From an uncultured Acidovorax sp. (GTDB lineage Bacteria; Pseudomonadota; Gammaproteobacteria; Burkholderiales; Burkholderiaceae_C), in assembly GCA_913774955.1 (NCBI GenBank), contig CAJYKV010000015.1, positions 62,001-126,000 of the forward strand: a DNA stretch of 64,000 bases. The letters are read 5' to 3'. A model generated the notes under the pieces. That model saw nothing but the letters and a program-made list of their open reading frames with translations. It was not told the origin of the DNA and searched no databases. The first letter of the stretch is position 1. Every line of letters begins with the position of its first letter. Made by a program: the position numbers and the translations under genes. Shown here piece by piece: positions 39,349-49,104 of the stretch.

Positions 39349-42113
39349 CAGTAGACGTCGCGGCGGTAGCGGCCATCGGCGATAAGGGCCTCGACGCCTT
39401 CGTCGCCGAGCAGATCCGCCAGCACCCGGTCCACACCGGCCGCCATGCCTTCGGCACTGCCGCAGACGAACACGATGGCGCCGTCGTCCAGCCAGGCGCG
39501 CAGTTCCATCGCACTCTCCCGCAGGGCATCCTGCACGTAGCGGTGCGGAGCGCCCGGGTCGCGCGAGAACACCCGATCGAGCCGCGGCAGGAAGCCCTGT
39601 GCCTGCCAGGCGCCGATTTCCGCGGCGCAGAGGCTGTCGGCCGCCCGCTGGCGCTCGCCGAACAGCAGCCAGTTGTTGCGCTGGCCGGCCCGGACGCGGG
39701 CGCGCAGGTGCGCGCGCAGGCCCGCCAGGCCCGAGCCGTTGCCGATGAAGAGGCAGGGGCGCCCGTCCGTGTCTTCCGGGCCGAAGCGCGGGTTCTCCAC
39801 GAACCGCAGCCATTGCACGCTGCCCTGCGGTGCATGGGCCGTGAGCCATCCGGAGGCGATGCCTAGGCCCAGGCCCAGGCCCTGGGCATGGCGCTCCTGG
39901 CGCACCAGCAGCTGCAGTGCGCCGTCCTCGGGCAGCGAGGCGACGGAGTAGGTGCGCGGCGCCAGCGGTGTGAGCGCGTCGGCGCAGGCCTGCGGATCGT
40001 CGATGCCCGGCGGCAGCGGCAGGGTCGGCAGCACGCTGCGGGCCAGCACGTCGGCCAGCGGCGCCTGGCCGGCCGGGTGCTGCACCAGGGCCAGGCCGTC
40101 GAGCCCGCAGGCCTGCAGCCATGCGGCCACCGCGTCGGCCGGATGGCGGGGCGCGATGTCCACCAGGGCGCCGGGCTGCCAGCGGGCCGTCGTGGCGGCC
40201 TCCGGCCCGGCGGGGCGCAGCGTGATTTCCACCAGGGGGCCGCCCAGGCTGCCGGGGTTCAGCAGCTCGCGGCCTTCGAGCCGCCAGGGTTCACGGCAGG
40301 CGAGCGTGGCGGGGGCTTGCGTCGCCGTTGGTGCGGCCACGGGCCATGCCTGCACGCCGTCCATCGCCGCCAGGGCCTCGTGCCAGCGCGCCAGGGCGGC
40401 CGGATCGCCGTCGTCCACCTCGATCAGCGGAAACAGCGGCTCCGCCCCCCAGCGGCGCAGTCCCGCGTCCAGCGCATGGCCGAATCCGCAGAAGTGCGCG
40501 TAGTGCCGGTCACCCAGCGCCAGCAGCCCATGGCGCACCGCCGCCAGCGGTGCCGTGCCGGCCGCCGGCCCCTGCTGCAGGGCGCGCATGAAGCGGCGCG
40601 CGGCATCCGGCGCCTCGCCCTCGCCGAAGCTGCTGGCCACCAGCAGTACGCGCGCATGGCCGGCCAGGTCGTGCGGTGCCAGATCCTGCAGCGGGCGCGC
40701 CTGGGCGGGCAGACCCGCCCGCTGCAGCGCGGAGGCCGTCTGCAGGGCGATGCGCTCGGCCGTTCCGGCCTGGCTCGCATAGGCCACGAGCAGCGTGCGT
40801 TCACCGGGGGGCGCACCCGCCGGGTTCGCCCGGTGCGGGGCGACGGCCTCTGCCGCATGCCGTGCCGCGTCGGCCGCGCGGCGCTGGCGCCTCCGGCCCA
40901 GGTACAGCATCCAGCCCGTGACCGCGAACAGCGGCAGCGCCAGGCTGGCCGCGGTGACCGCGATGCGGCCGGGCAGCCCGAGATACGTGCCCATGTGCAG
41001 CGGGTAGATGGTGGCGAGGGCGCGCGCGCCGGCACTGCGCTGGCCGTAGCGGTCGTCCGTGGCGATCGCGCCGGTCGCCAGATCGACCAGCATGCGGTTG
41101 CGGGCCCGGCCGTGCGGTGCATCACGGTCCAGCCAGAGGATCTGCAGGGGCTGGTCCGCACGCTGCGGCAGGCGCAGCACGGCCGTCGTCCAGTCCGGCG
41201 CACGTCCGGCGAAGGCCTGCCAGGCAAGAGCGATGTCCGGGGCGGAGCCCTGCGCCGTGCCCGCCCTGGCGGTACCGGCAGGGGTGCCCGTGCCGCGGGC
41301 GCCGGGCGCCATCGCCGTGCGCGCCGGCCGCGGTTGCCCGGCCCAGCCGTCGACCGTGTCGCGCACCGCATCGAACGACCAATAGAGCCCCGTGGCGGTG
41401 AGCACCACGTACACCACCAGGGCCCAGGTGCCGGCCACGGCATGCAGACTCCAGAGGAAGGGCCGTCCCTTGAGCCGCGTGTCGAACGCCAGCCACGTGC
41501 GCCAGCGCAGCGGGTTCCGGGGCCAGCGCAGGTACAGCCCGGACAGCGACAGGCCCAGCAGGCACAGGGCGAGCGTGCCGGCGGCGATGCGGCCCGGCTC
41601 GCGCGGCAGCAGCAGCCAGCGGTGCAGCGATTCGACCCACTCGAAGGCATCGTCGCCACGCAGCGCCGGCTGCACCGCGCCGGTGTAGGGGTTCAGGTAC
41701 ACGGTTTCACCACGGCGCTCGCCCGCCCGGGCCGCGAAGCCGACGCGCGGCGCCGCGCCCGGTGCGGACTGCACGGTGACCGTATTGATGCGACGGCCCG
41801 CCGCGTCGCTGCGCGTGAGCGCCTCCACGAGCTGGGGCGGCGCCAATGCCGGGCCGGCCTGCGGCGCGACCTGGCGCACACCGGGATTGATCAGGTCCAG
41901 GATCTCCTCGCGGAACGCCAGCAGCGCGCCCGACAGGCCGATGGCGATGAGCACCGTTCCCGCCGTGATGCCGATGAACCAATGGAGCTGGAAGAGGATC
42001 GCCCGCAGACCGGGCCAGGCGAACGTCCGGCGGGGGAGTCCCGGTGCCGCCGGGGGGACTGGCGCAGGCGGGCGGACGGGCGCTGCGTGCGGATGCGCGG
42101 GATCGATGGCCAT
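39348..42113 (-). CDS. PepSY-flavodoxin-FNR fusion, probable ferric/siderophore reductase
   Basis: 921-residue membrane flavoprotein. The N-terminal part (30-430) is a PepSY_TM module with about four membrane segments and paired histidines (LHWFIGITAG, ESLHRWLLLP, LHAVAGTWALVVY). Next comes a flavodoxin domain (about 470-620; 'VAYASQAGTAERIA'), then an FAD-binding domain (RTYSVAS) and an NAD(P)H-binding end (LFIGNGSGLAGLRAHL). This order is seen in reductases that move electrons across the inner membrane to ferric chelates. A Fur box lies 60 bases upstream. ATG 42113 is chosen; a GTG at 42158 is an alternative. Confidence 0.87.
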   Translation of the reverse strand: MAIDPAHPHAAPVRPPAPVPPAAPGLPRRTFAWPGLRAILFQLHWFIGITAGTVLIAIGLSGALLAFREEILDLINPGVRQVAPQAGPALAPPQLVEALTRSDAAGRRINTVTVQSAPGAAPRVGFAARAGERRGETVYLNPYTGAVQPALRGDDAFEWVESLHRWLLLPREPGRIAAGTLALCLLGLSLSGLYLRWPRNPLRWRTWLAFDTRLKGRPFLWSLHAVAGTWALVVYVVLTATGLYWSFDAVRDTVDGWAGQPRPARTAMAPGARGTGTPAGTARAGTAQGSAPDIALAWQAFAGRAPDWTTAVLRLPQRADQPLQILWLDRDAPHGRARNRMLVDLATGAIATDDRYGQRSAGARALATIYPLHMGTYLGLPGRIAVTAASLALPLFAVTGWMLYLGRRRQRRAADAARHAAEAVAPHRANPAGAPPGERTLLVAYASQAGTAERIALQTASALQRAGLPAQARPLQDLAPHDLAGHARVLLVASSFGEGEAPDAARRFMRALQQGPAAGTAPLAAVRHGLLALGDRHYAHFCGFGHALDAGLRRWGAEPLFPLIEVDDGDPAALARWHEALAAMDGVQAWPVAAPTATQAPATLACREPWRLEGRELLNPGSLGGPLVEITLRPAGPEAATTARWQPGALVDIAPRHPADAVAAWLQACGLDGLALVQHPAGQAPLADVLARSVLPTLPLPPGIDDPQACADALTPLAPRTYSVASLPEDGALQLLVRQERHAQGLGLGLGIASGWLTAHAPQGSVQWLRFVENPRFGPEDTDGRPCLFIGNGSGLAGLRAHLRARVRAGQRNNWLLFGERQRAADSLCAAEIGAWQAQGFLPRLDRVFSRDPGAPHRYVQDALRESAMELRAWLDDGAIVFVCGSAEGMAAGVDRVLADLLGDEGVEALIADGRYRRDVY

Positions 42114-42172
42114 GGAGGAGGGGACGGAAAGCGCGGCCAGGCCGGCGGAACAGGCCACCAGCCCTGTGTTTT

Positions 42173-42191
42173 GAGAATGATTGTCATTCTA
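42173..42191. promoter_or_regulatory. Fur box upstream of the flavoreductase
   Basis: AGAATGA (42174-42180), TTG, TCATTCT (42184-42190): a perfect 7-bp inverted repeat with 3-base spacing, close to the 19-bp Fur consensus. It should repress the reductase when iron is plentiful. Confidence 0.85.
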
Positions 42192-42251
42192 CCGCCGGAC
42201 CCCCGTCAGGCCCTGCGGTGCCGCGCCGCGGGCGGCACTTGCCCAGAGCTC

Positions 42252-42806
42252 TCAGTGCCCTGCGAAATCCACCAGCGTGAAGAGCGGCAACCCCGACGCC
42301 TTCAGCCGCGTGGAGCCGCCCAGCTCGGGCAGGTCGACGATGGCGGCGCCTTCGGTCACCGTGGCGCCCAGGCGCTCCAGCAGTTTGCGGCCGGCCATCA
42401 TGGTGCCGCCCGTGGCGATCAGGTCGTCGATCAGCAGCACCCGGTCGCCGGGTTTCACGGCATCGGCGTGCAGCTCGACCGTGGCGCTGCCGTACTCCAG
42501 TTCGTAGGTTTCCTCGACCGTGGTGAAGGGCAGTTTGCCCTTCTTGCGGATCGGCACGAACCCGACGTTGAGTTCGTAGGCCACGACGGCGCCCAGGATG
42601 AAGCCGCGCGCATCCAGGCCCGCCACCACGTCGGGGCGCAGGGCCCGGTCCATGTAGCGGTGCACGAAGGCATCGATGAGCACGCGGAACACCTTCGGAT
42701 CCTGCAGCAGCGGGGTGATGTCGCGGAACTGCACGCCCGGCGCGGGCCAGTCGGGCACGGTGCGGATGTACTGGCGGAGGTAGTCGTTGACGCTGAGGTC
42801 TTGCAT
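42252..42806 (-). CDS. apt: Adenine phosphoribosyltransferase
   Basis: Salvages adenine to AMP with PRPP. 184 residues, beginning [21 protein letters not shown], with the family's '[11 protein letters not shown]' and the PRPP loop [13 protein letters not shown]. Length and motifs fit the family throughout. Start 42806 rather than the longer frame to 42884, whose extra residues are low-complexity. It sits between the reductase and antiporter genes on the same strand, but 130-bp gaps argue for a separate promoter. Confidence 0.96.
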   Translation of the reverse strand: MQDLSVNDYLRQYIRTVPDWPAPGVQFRDITPLLQDPKVFRVLIDAFVHRYMDRALRPDVVAGLDARGFILGAVVAYELNVGFVPIRKKGKLPFTTVEETYELEYGSATVELHADAVKPGDRVLLIDDLIATGGTMMAGRKLLERLGATVTEGAAIVDLPELGGSTRLKASGLPLFTLVDFAGH

Positions 42807-42945
42807 GGCGGGCGGGGAGGGAACAGGGGTGGGCGCGGCGGGCGGACCCGCGTGCGAAAGGGCGGCAGTGTAGTGCGACGGCACTGCGTAGAGCGGCCCG
42901 TGCGCCGCGCGTTCCCGTGCGGGTGGCAGGCTGCGCGACCGTGGC

Positions 42946-44931
42946 TCAGCCGCGCAGCAGCGCGTCTTCCGCCAGCGCGAGTGCGGTCGGATGGCCGGAG
43001 ATCACCAGCGTGTCGCCCTCGGCCAGCACGCTGTCGTCGGTGGGGGTGGAGCTGCGCCCGTCCTTGTGCCGCAGGTTCACCGCACGCACGCCCATGGCGT
43101 GCAGCGGCAGCTCCGACAGCGGCCGGCCGATGGTGCCGGCACCGGGCGGCAGGGTGACGGTGGCGAGGCGCTCCTGGTCGCGCTCGGAGGCGGTGTCGTC
43201 GTCGGCCCCGTGGAAGTAGCCGCGCAACAGGTTGTAGCGGGCCTCGCGCTGGTCCTGCACCAGCCGCAGCACGCGCCGCATCGGCACGCCCACCAGCGCC
43301 AGCGCATGGCCCGCGAGCATGAGCGAGCCTTCGATGGCTTCGGGTACCACCTCGGTGGCGCCGGCCGCCTGCAGCCTGTCGAGGTGGAGGTCGTCCTGCG
43401 TGCGGACCACGACGGGCACCTGCGGCGCGTGCGAACGCGTGTTGGCCAGCACCTTGAAGGTGGCCGGGATGTCCAGGTAGGTGACGGCCACGGCGCTCGC
43501 GCGCACCAGGCCCGCGGCCATCAGCGCCTGCAGCCGCGTGGCGTCGCCGTACACCACGGCATCGCCCGCGGCGGCGGCCTGCCGCACGCGGTCGGGGTCC
43601 AGGTCCAGCGCCATGTAGGGGATGTGCTCGCGCTCCAGCATGCGCGCCAGGTTCTGGCCGCAGCGGCCGTAGCCGCAGATCAGCACGTGGCCGCTGGTGT
43701 TGATCGCCTTGCGCGCGATGGTGGTCATCTGCAGCGACTGCTGCAGCCAGTCGCTGGCCACCAGCTTCATCACGATCGGGTTGCTGTACTGGATCAGGAA
43801 CGGCGTGGCGAGCATGGACAGCACCATCGCGGCCAGCACCGGGTTCATGAGCGCGGGCTCGACCAGGCCGTGCTCCTGCGTGAGCGAGAGCAGCACGAAG
43901 CCGAACTCGCCGGCCTGCGCGAGGTAGAGCCCGGTGCGCAGCGAGACGCCGGTCGTCGCGCCCATGCCGCGCGCCAGCAGCAGGATGACGCCGGCCTTGA
44001 GCAGCAGCGGCACCGTCAGCAGCACCAGCACCAGGGCCCAGCGCTCCAGCAGGATGTGCCAGTCGAGCATCATCCCCACGGTGATGAAGAACAGCCCCAG
44101 CAGCACGTCGTGGAAGGGGCGGATGTCGGTGCCCACCTGGTGCCGGTATTCCGTCTCGGACACCAGCACGCCCGCGATGAAGGCCCCCAGCGCCAGCGAC
44201 AGCCCGGCCAGTTCGGTCAGCCAGGCGAGGCCGAGCGTGATCAGCAGCAGGTTCAGCATGAAGAGTTCGTCGCTCTTGCGCCGCGCCACCAGGGTGAGCC
44301 ACCAGCGCATCACGCGCTGCCCGCCCACCAGCAGCACGCCGACCAGCACGGTGGCCTTGAGCAGCGCGAGCCCCAGCGCCACCAGCAGCCGCTCGGGCGA
44401 GGAGCCCAGCGCGGGGATCAGCACCAGCAGCGGCACCACCGCCAGATCCTGGAACAGCAGCACGCCCAGCACGCGGCGGCCGTGCTCGCTCTCCAGCTCG
44501 GCGCGCTCGCTCATCAGCTTGACCACGATGGCCGTGCTGCTCATGACCAGGGTGCCGCCGAGCGCCAGCGCGGTCTGCCAGCCCATGCGCCACAGCCCGC
44601 CCACGAAATGGGACAGCAGCAGCATGCCCACCATGCCGGCCGTGAGGGTGAGCACGACCTGCAGCAACCCGAGCCCGAACACGAACCGCCGCATGGCCCG
44701 CAGCTTCGACAGGCTGAACTCCAGCCCGATCGAGAACATCAGGAACACCACCCCGAATTCCCCGAGGTGGCGCACGCCCTCGGAGTTCTGGGTGAGCGCG
44801 AGCGCGTGGGGGCCGATCAGGATGCCCGCGGCCAGGTAACCGAGCATCGGCGGCAGCTTGAGGCTGCGGCAGGCCACCACGCCCAGCACGGCGGCCAGCA
44901 GGTAGAGCAGCGTCAGGGCGAGCGAAGACAT
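42946..44931 (-). CDS. CPA2-family cation:proton antiporter (KefB/KefC-like)
   Basis: 661-residue inner-membrane protein: about 12 membrane segments (1-385) with the CPA2 signatures '[15 protein letters not shown]', '[12 protein letters not shown]'-like and '[12 protein letters not shown]', then an RCK N-terminal (TrkA-N, Rossmann) domain about 410-530 ([13 protein letters not shown]) and a TrkA-C domain at the end. This is the layout of glutathione-gated or nucleotide-regulated potassium efflux systems. No KefF/KefG ancillary oxidoreductase gene is next to it. It is divergent from kdsD with 141 bases between. Confidence 0.9.
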   Translation of the reverse strand: MSSLALTLLYLLAAVLGVVACRSLKLPPMLGYLAAGILIGPHALALTQNSEGVRHLGEFGVVFLMFSIGLEFSLSKLRAMRRFVFGLGLLQVVLTLTAGMVGMLLLSHFVGGLWRMGWQTALALGGTLVMSSTAIVVKLMSERAELESEHGRRVLGVLLFQDLAVVPLLVLIPALGSSPERLLVALGLALLKATVLVGVLLVGGQRVMRWWLTLVARRKSDELFMLNLLLITLGLAWLTELAGLSLALGAFIAGVLVSETEYRHQVGTDIRPFHDVLLGLFFITVGMMLDWHILLERWALVLVLLTVPLLLKAGVILLLARGMGATTGVSLRTGLYLAQAGEFGFVLLSLTQEHGLVEPALMNPVLAAMVLSMLATPFLIQYSNPIVMKLVASDWLQQSLQMTTIARKAINTSGHVLICGYGRCGQNLARMLEREHIPYMALDLDPDRVRQAAAAGDAVVYGDATRLQALMAAGLVRASAVAVTYLDIPATFKVLANTRSHAPQVPVVVRTQDDLHLDRLQAAGATEVVPEAIEGSLMLAGHALALVGVPMRRVLRLVQDQREARYNLLRGYFHGADDDTASERDQERLATVTLPPGAGTIGRPLSELPLHAMGVRAVNLRHKDGRSSTPTDDSVLAEGDTLVISGHPTALALAEDALLRG

Positions 44932-45072
44932 GCCCGATGCTAGCCGAGCGCGGCCCACCCGCAGTTGCCCGCCGTCATGCATTTCCGGGGCGCCGCGGCG
45001 GCGGCCGGAGCGTTCCCAGGGGTTTCGAATGCGCGGGCCGGCGGCCCGGGGCCCGCCGCATAGAATCCGCGG

Positions 45073-46095
45073 ATGCTTTCCGCCTCTCCCGCGGCGGGGC
45101 CGGCCCCGGTGCCGCCCGCGCTGTTTTCCGCCGAGCGGGCCCTGCGCCTGGCCCGTGACACCTTCGAGACCGAAGCCGCCGCGCTGACGGGGCTCGCCGC
45201 GCGCGTGGGCGATGCCTTCGCGCAGACCGTGCAGCGTGTGCTCGCCACCACCGGGCGCGTGGTGGTGATGGGCATGGGCAAGAGCGGCCACGTGGGCCGC
45301 AAGATCGCCGCCACCCTGGCCTCCACCGGCACGCCGGCGTTCTTCGTGCATCCTGCCGAGGCCAGCCATGGCGACCTGGGCATGGTGACGGCCGGCGACC
45401 TGGTCCTGGCGATCTCCAACAGCGGCGAGAGCGGCGAACTCACCGTGCTGCTGCCGGTGCTGCGGCGCCTGGGCGTGCCGATGGTGGCCATGACGGGCGG
45501 GCTGCAGTCCACCCTGGCCCGCCATGCCGACCTGGTGCTCGATTGCAGCGTGGAGCGCGAGGCCTGCCCGCTCAACCTGGCGCCCACGGCCAGCACCACG
45601 GCCCAATTGGCCATGGGCGACGCGCTGGCGGTGGCGCTGCTGGATGCGCGCGGCTTCCGCTCCGAGGATTTCGCGCGCTCGCACCCCGGCGGCGCATTGG
45701 GCCGCAAGCTGCTGACCCTCGTGAGCGACGTGATGCGCTCCGGCGCCGAGGTGCCGCGCGTGCCGCCCGGGGCATCGTTCAGCGAACTGATGCGCGAGAT
45801 GAGCGCCAAGCGGCTCGGGGCCTCGGCCATCGTGGATGCGCAGGGCCGCATCCTGGGCATCTTCACCGACGGCGACCTGCGCCGCCGCATCGAGGCGGGC
45901 GACGAACTGCGCGGCGTCTCGGCCGGCGACGTCATGCATGCCGGCCCGCGCACCATCGCGCCCGACGCGCTCGCGGTCGATGCCGCCGAGATGATGGAGC
46001 GCCATGCCATCACCAGCGTGCTTGTCGCGGGGCCGGACGGCGTGCTCCTGGGCGTGGTGCACATCGGCGACCTGATGCGCGCGAAGGTCATCTGA
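45073..46095 (+). CDS. kdsD: D-arabinose-5-phosphate isomerase (KdsD/KpsF/GutQ)
   Basis: Converts ribulose-5-phosphate to arabinose-5-phosphate, first step of KDO synthesis. 340 residues: N-terminal SIS domain (GMGKSGHVGRKIAATLASTGTP, HPAEASHGDLGM) and two CBS domains (about 215-335). The stop overlaps the kdsC start (TGATG). The coupled order kdsD-kdsC-lptC links KDO production to LPS export. Confidence 0.95.
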   Translation: MLSASPAAGPAPVPPALFSAERALRLARDTFETEAAALTGLAARVGDAFAQTVQRVLATTGRVVVMGMGKSGHVGRKIAATLASTGTPAFFVHPAEASHGDLGMVTAGDLVLAISNSGESGELTVLLPVLRRLGVPMVAMTGGLQSTLARHADLVLDCSVEREACPLNLAPTASTTAQLAMGDALAVALLDARGFRSEDFARSHPGGALGRKLLTLVSDVMRSGAEVPRVPPGASFSELMREMSAKRLGASAIVDAQGRILGIFTDGDLRRRIEAGDELRGVSAGDVMHAGPRTIAPDALAVDAAEMMERHAITSVLVAGPDGVLLGVVHIGDLMRAKVI

Positions 46096-46703
46096 TGCCC
46101 GGCACGTCGCTTTCCTCCCCTCCCACCGCACCGCAGGACGCCGCCGCCCTGGCGCCCCTGCGGCCGTCGCTGCAGTTCGACCCGGCGCTGCTGCTGCGCG
46201 CGCAGGACGTGCGCGTCGCCTTCTTCGACGTCGACGGCGTGCTCACCGACGGCGGGCTCTATTTCTCCGAAACGGGCGAGACGCTCAAGCGCTTCCACAC
46301 CCTGGACGGACACGGCATCAAGCTGCTGCAGAAGGCCGGCATCGTGCCCGCGGTGATCACGGGGCGCGACGCGCCCGCGCTGCGCCTGCGGCTGCAGGCC
46401 CTGGGCGTGGTGCACGCGCGCTTCGGCACCGAGGACAAGCGCCCCGCGGCCGAGGCCATCCTGGCCGAACTGGGGCTCGGCTGGCATCAGGCGGCCGCCA
46501 TGGGCGACGACTGGCCCGACCTGCCGGTGATGCGCCGCTGCGCGGTGGCCTGCGCGCCGTTCCATGCGCATGCCGAAGCCCGCGCCGTGGCCCACCACGT
46601 CACCACCGCCCCCGGCGGCAACGGCGCCGCGCGCGAATTCTGCGATCTGCTGCTGGTGGCCTCCGGCCGCTACGCAACGCTGCTGGAGGCGTACGCCGCA
46701 TGA
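46095..46703 (+). CDS. kdsC: 3-deoxy-D-manno-octulosonate-8-phosphate phosphatase
   Basis: HAD-family phosphatase giving free KDO. 202 residues with the catalytic Asp-Val-Asp-Gly-Val (FFDVDGVLTDGGLYFSETGE), 'VITGRDAPALRLRLQALGV' and MGDDWPDLPVM. An Ala/Pro-rich extension of about 35 residues precedes the catalytic motif. Overlaps kdsD by one base and lptC by four bases. Confidence 0.95.
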   Translation: MPGTSLSSPPTAPQDAAALAPLRPSLQFDPALLLRAQDVRVAFFDVDGVLTDGGLYFSETGETLKRFHTLDGHGIKLLQKAGIVPAVITGRDAPALRLRLQALGVVHARFGTEDKRPAAEAILAELGLGWHQAAAMGDDWPDLPVMRRCAVACAPFHAHAEARAVAHHVTTAPGGNGAAREFCDLLLVASGRYATLLEAYAA

Positions 46704-47320
46704 CGCTGATGGGACGCGCGCGCCAGGCGTGGGAGCGGATCTCCCTGTACCTGCCGGTGGTGCTCATGGGCCTGATGGCGCTCAGCACCTGGTGGCTGGT
46801 GCGCAATGCCCCCAAGCCCCTGCGCCCGGCGCAGGTGGTGGCGCCCACGCACGAGCCCGACTATTTCATGCGCGGCTTCTCGGTGAAAAGCTTCGACGCC
46901 AACGGCCGGCTGCAGAGCGAGATCCGCGGCGACGTCGCACGGCACTATCCCGACACCGACACGCTGGAGATCGACCGCGCCCACATGCGCTCGGTGGCGC
47001 CGGACGGCCGCGTCACCGTGGCCACGGCCAACCGGGCGCTGACGAACTCCGACGGCTCCGAGGTGCAGCTCTTCGGCAACGCGGTGGTCACGCGCGAGCC
47101 GCTCAAGCGCCCGGGGCGCGAGCCCCTGCCGCGGCTGCAGTTCAAGGGGGAGTTCCTGCATGCGTGGCTCAACAGCGAACGCGTGAGCTCCAACCAGCCG
47201 GTCACGCTGACGCGCGGCAACGACCAGTTCACCGCGGACAGCATGGACTACGACAACCTCGACCAGATCATGCAGATGCGCGGCCGGGTGCGTGGTTCGC
47301 TCATACCGCCCGCGCGCTGA
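46700..47320 (+). CDS. lptC: LPS export ABC transporter periplasmic protein LptC
   Basis: 206 residues: an N-terminal membrane anchor (about 16-35) and a periplasmic beta-jellyroll (EPDYFMRGFSVKSFDANGRLQSEI, then repeated beta strands) that passes LPS from LptBFG to LptA. It starts in the kdsC stop codon (ATGA). lptA, which often follows, is not here; the next gene is a dehydrogenase. Confidence 0.92.
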   Translation: MTLMGRARQAWERISLYLPVVLMGLMALSTWWLVRNAPKPLRPAQVVAPTHEPDYFMRGFSVKSFDANGRLQSEIRGDVARHYPDTDTLEIDRAHMRSVAPDGRVTVATANRALTNSDGSEVQLFGNAVVTREPLKRPGREPLPRLQFKGEFLHAWLNSERVSSNQPVTLTRGNDQFTADSMDYDNLDQIMQMRGRVRGSLIPPAR

Positions 47321-47372
47321 CCGGCACCCCGCCTTCATCCCGTTCCCTCTCTTCACGCAAAGGCCGCCCGCC

Positions 47373-48194
47373 ATGCCACCACGCCCCCTGGTCTTCATCA
47401 CCGGCGCGTCCAGCGGCATCGGCCAGGCGCTCGCGCTGCGCTACCACCGGGACGGCTACCGGCTGGCCCTGGTGGCACGGCGCACGGCGGACATCCAGGC
47501 CTGGGCGCAGGCCGGCGGGCTGGGCGCGGACGACTTCCGCATCTACGGGGCCGACGTCTCGCAGCCGGACGACATCGTCGCGGCGGGCGCGGCCTGCATC
47601 GCGGAGCAAGGCGTGCCGGATGTGGTGATCGCCAACGCCGGCATCAGCGTGGGCATGGACACCGCGGAGCGGGGCGACCTCGACGTGATGGCGCAGACGT
47701 TCGCCACCAACAACCTGGGCATGGCGGCCACCTTCCATCCGTTCATCGCCGCCATGGTGCAGCGCGGCAGCGGCACGCTGGTAGGCATCGGCAGCGTGGC
47801 CGGCATCCGGGGCCTGCCGGGGCACGGTGCCTACTGCGCAAGCAAGGCGGCCACCATCAGCTACTGCGAGAGCCTGCGCGGCGAGCTGCGCGCCAGCGGC
47901 GTGCGCGTGGTGACGATCTGCCCGGGCTATATCGACACGCCACTCACGCGGCAGAACCGCTATGCCATGCCCTTCCTCATGCAGCCCGGCGATTTCGCGG
48001 ACAAGGCCCATGCGGCCATCGCGGCCGGGGCCAGCTACCGCGTGATCCCCTGGCAGATGGGTGTGGTGGCCAAACTGCTGCGCGCACTGCCCAACGCCTG
48101 GTTCGACCGCCTGCTGGCCGGGCGTCCGCGCAAGCATCGGCGCGGCGCTTCGGATGGCGGAGCCGGGGGCGGCAACGCGTCCGAGCGCGGGTGA
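47373..48194 (+). CDS. Short-chain dehydrogenase/reductase
   Basis: 273-residue NAD(P)-binding SDR: glycine motif ITGASSGIG near the start, Asn-Ala-Gly motif 'VVIANAGISVG', and catalytic Ser-Tyr-Lys with Tyr in 'HGAYCASKAA'. The C-terminal extension (about 225-273) is basic with a possible amphipathic helix, as in YqjQ/DltE-type membrane-associated SDRs. Only 52 bases after lptC, so probably in the same transcript. Substrate unknown. Confidence 0.87.
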   Translation: MPPRPLVFITGASSGIGQALALRYHRDGYRLALVARRTADIQAWAQAGGLGADDFRIYGADVSQPDDIVAAGAACIAEQGVPDVVIANAGISVGMDTAERGDLDVMAQTFATNNLGMAATFHPFIAAMVQRGSGTLVGIGSVAGIRGLPGHGAYCASKAATISYCESLRGELRASGVRVVTICPGYIDTPLTRQNRYAMPFLMQPGDFADKAHAAIAAGASYRVIPWQMGVVAKLLRALPNAWFDRLLAGRPRKHRRGASDGGAGGGNASERG

Positions 48195-48201
48195 CGTAGC
48201 A

Positions 48202-48231
48202 AAAAGAAAAGGCCCCCGTTGGGAGCCTTTG
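48202..48231. terminator. Bidirectional terminator between the SDR gene and the RNA-binding-protein gene
   Basis: AAGGC (48210-48214) pairs with GCCTT (48226-48230), extended by CCC/GGG around a GTT loop. Purine-rich A5GAAA lies on the left, giving a T-rich tract on the minus strand; the right side is weaker. Confidence 0.6.
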
Positions 48232-48284
48232 CTGGGAACCCGGCAGATGTCGCTCTGCCGGTTCCGCGGTCGCCGTGCGGCCGA

Positions 48285-48842
48285 TCAGTAGCCGCCGTTG
48301 CCGCCGCCACCGTTGCCGTAGCCGCCGCGGCCACCACCGCCGCCGCCGCCATTGCGGGCGCCGGAGCCGTAAGGGCTGCGGAAGCCGCCGTCGCCGCGGC
48401 CGCCGTATCCACCGCCGCCGCCGCCGCCGTCGCCGCGGCCACCACCGTAGCCGCCGCCGCCATCACGGCCACCGCCGTAGCCACCACCGCCGCCGCCGCC
48501 ATAACCACCGCCGCCGCCGCTGCGGCCACCACCGCCGTAGCCGCCGCCACCACCACCGCCGCCGAAGCCGCCACCGCTGCGGGGCGGGCGCGCCTCCATC
48601 GGGCGGGCTTCGTTGACGACGATGCTGCGCCCACCCAGGGCCTGGCCATTCATGCCTTCGATGGCGGCCTGCGCCTCCGGGTCACTGCCCATCTCGACGA
48701 AGCCGAAGCCCTTCGAGCGACCGGTGTCGCGCTCCATCATCACCTTTGCGCTGGTCACGGCGCCGAACTGGGAGAAAGCCTGCTCCAGATCGCTGTCGCG
48801 CACGGAGTACGGCAGGTTGCCGACGTACAGTTTGTTGCCCAT
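48285..48842 (-). CDS. Glycine-rich RNA-binding protein (RRM), copy 1
   Basis: 185 residues: one RRM (1-80; RNP2 'KLYVGNLPY', RNP1 'KGFGFVEM') and a long Gly/Tyr/Arg-rich tail (about 90-185). Such proteins are typically cold-induced RNA chaperones in proteobacteria and cyanobacteria. The adjacent gene at 49105 is a shorter paralogue with near-identical RRM, so they arose by tandem duplication. The ribosome binding site GAGGAG is within a conserved hairpin. Confidence 0.93.
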   Translation of the reverse strand: MGNKLYVGNLPYSVRDSDLEQAFSQFGAVTSAKVMMERDTGRSKGFGFVEMGSDPEAQAAIEGMNGQALGGRSIVVNEARPMEARPPRSGGGFGGGGGGGGYGGGGRSGGGGGYGGGGGGGYGGGRDGGGGYGGGRGDGGGGGGGYGGRGDGGFRSPYGSGARNGGGGGGGRGGYGNGGGGNGGY

Positions 48843-48845
48843 CAC

Positions 48846-48885
48846 GGGACTCCTCAAAAACACATGGAAAAAGCGATGGAGTCCC
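48846..48885 (-). promoter_or_regulatory. RBS-masking hairpin, RNA-binding-protein gene copy 1
   Basis: On the transcript, GGGACTCC (48885-48878) pairs perfectly with GGAGTCCC (48853-48846), which overlaps the Shine-Dalgarno GAGGAG (48855-48850), across a 24-base A/U-rich loop. The 8-bp stem would hide the ribosome binding site. Confidence 0.65.
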
Positions 48886-49042
48886 GAAAACGCAGCCGGA
48901 CGGTCGCAAAGAGCCCCTGCGCGCGAAACTGACGGATCCCCGCAATGCAACGCGAAAAAAGATTTTTCGCCGAAGCATTATGGGCCATAAGTGGGGGGGG
49001 AGATCAAGCGTTCCCAAGCGTCCGTTTGTAGCTCGCATGAAT

Positions 49043-49071
49043 AAAAAAAGGGTCCCGAGGGACCCTTTTTT
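49043..49071. terminator. Bidirectional terminator after RNA-binding-protein gene copy 2
   Basis: Seven A, GGGTCCC (49050-49056), GA, GGGACCC (49059-49065) and six T. It works as a terminator on either strand and ends the transcript of the gene at 49105-49482. Confidence 0.88.
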
Positions 49072-49104
49072 GTATCTTTTGGCAACCAAACAGTTGCCGG
49101 CCGA

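Noticed and set aside
44932-45072. Regulatory site between antiporter and kdsD
   Set aside because: GC-rich divergent spacer; only a possible TAGAAT -10 before kdsD, not strong enough to list.
48285-48600. CCGCCGCCA-type repeats resembling a tandem array or CRISPR
   Set aside because: The repeats are in frame and encode the Gly-rich tail of an RRM protein; there are no spacers of constant size.
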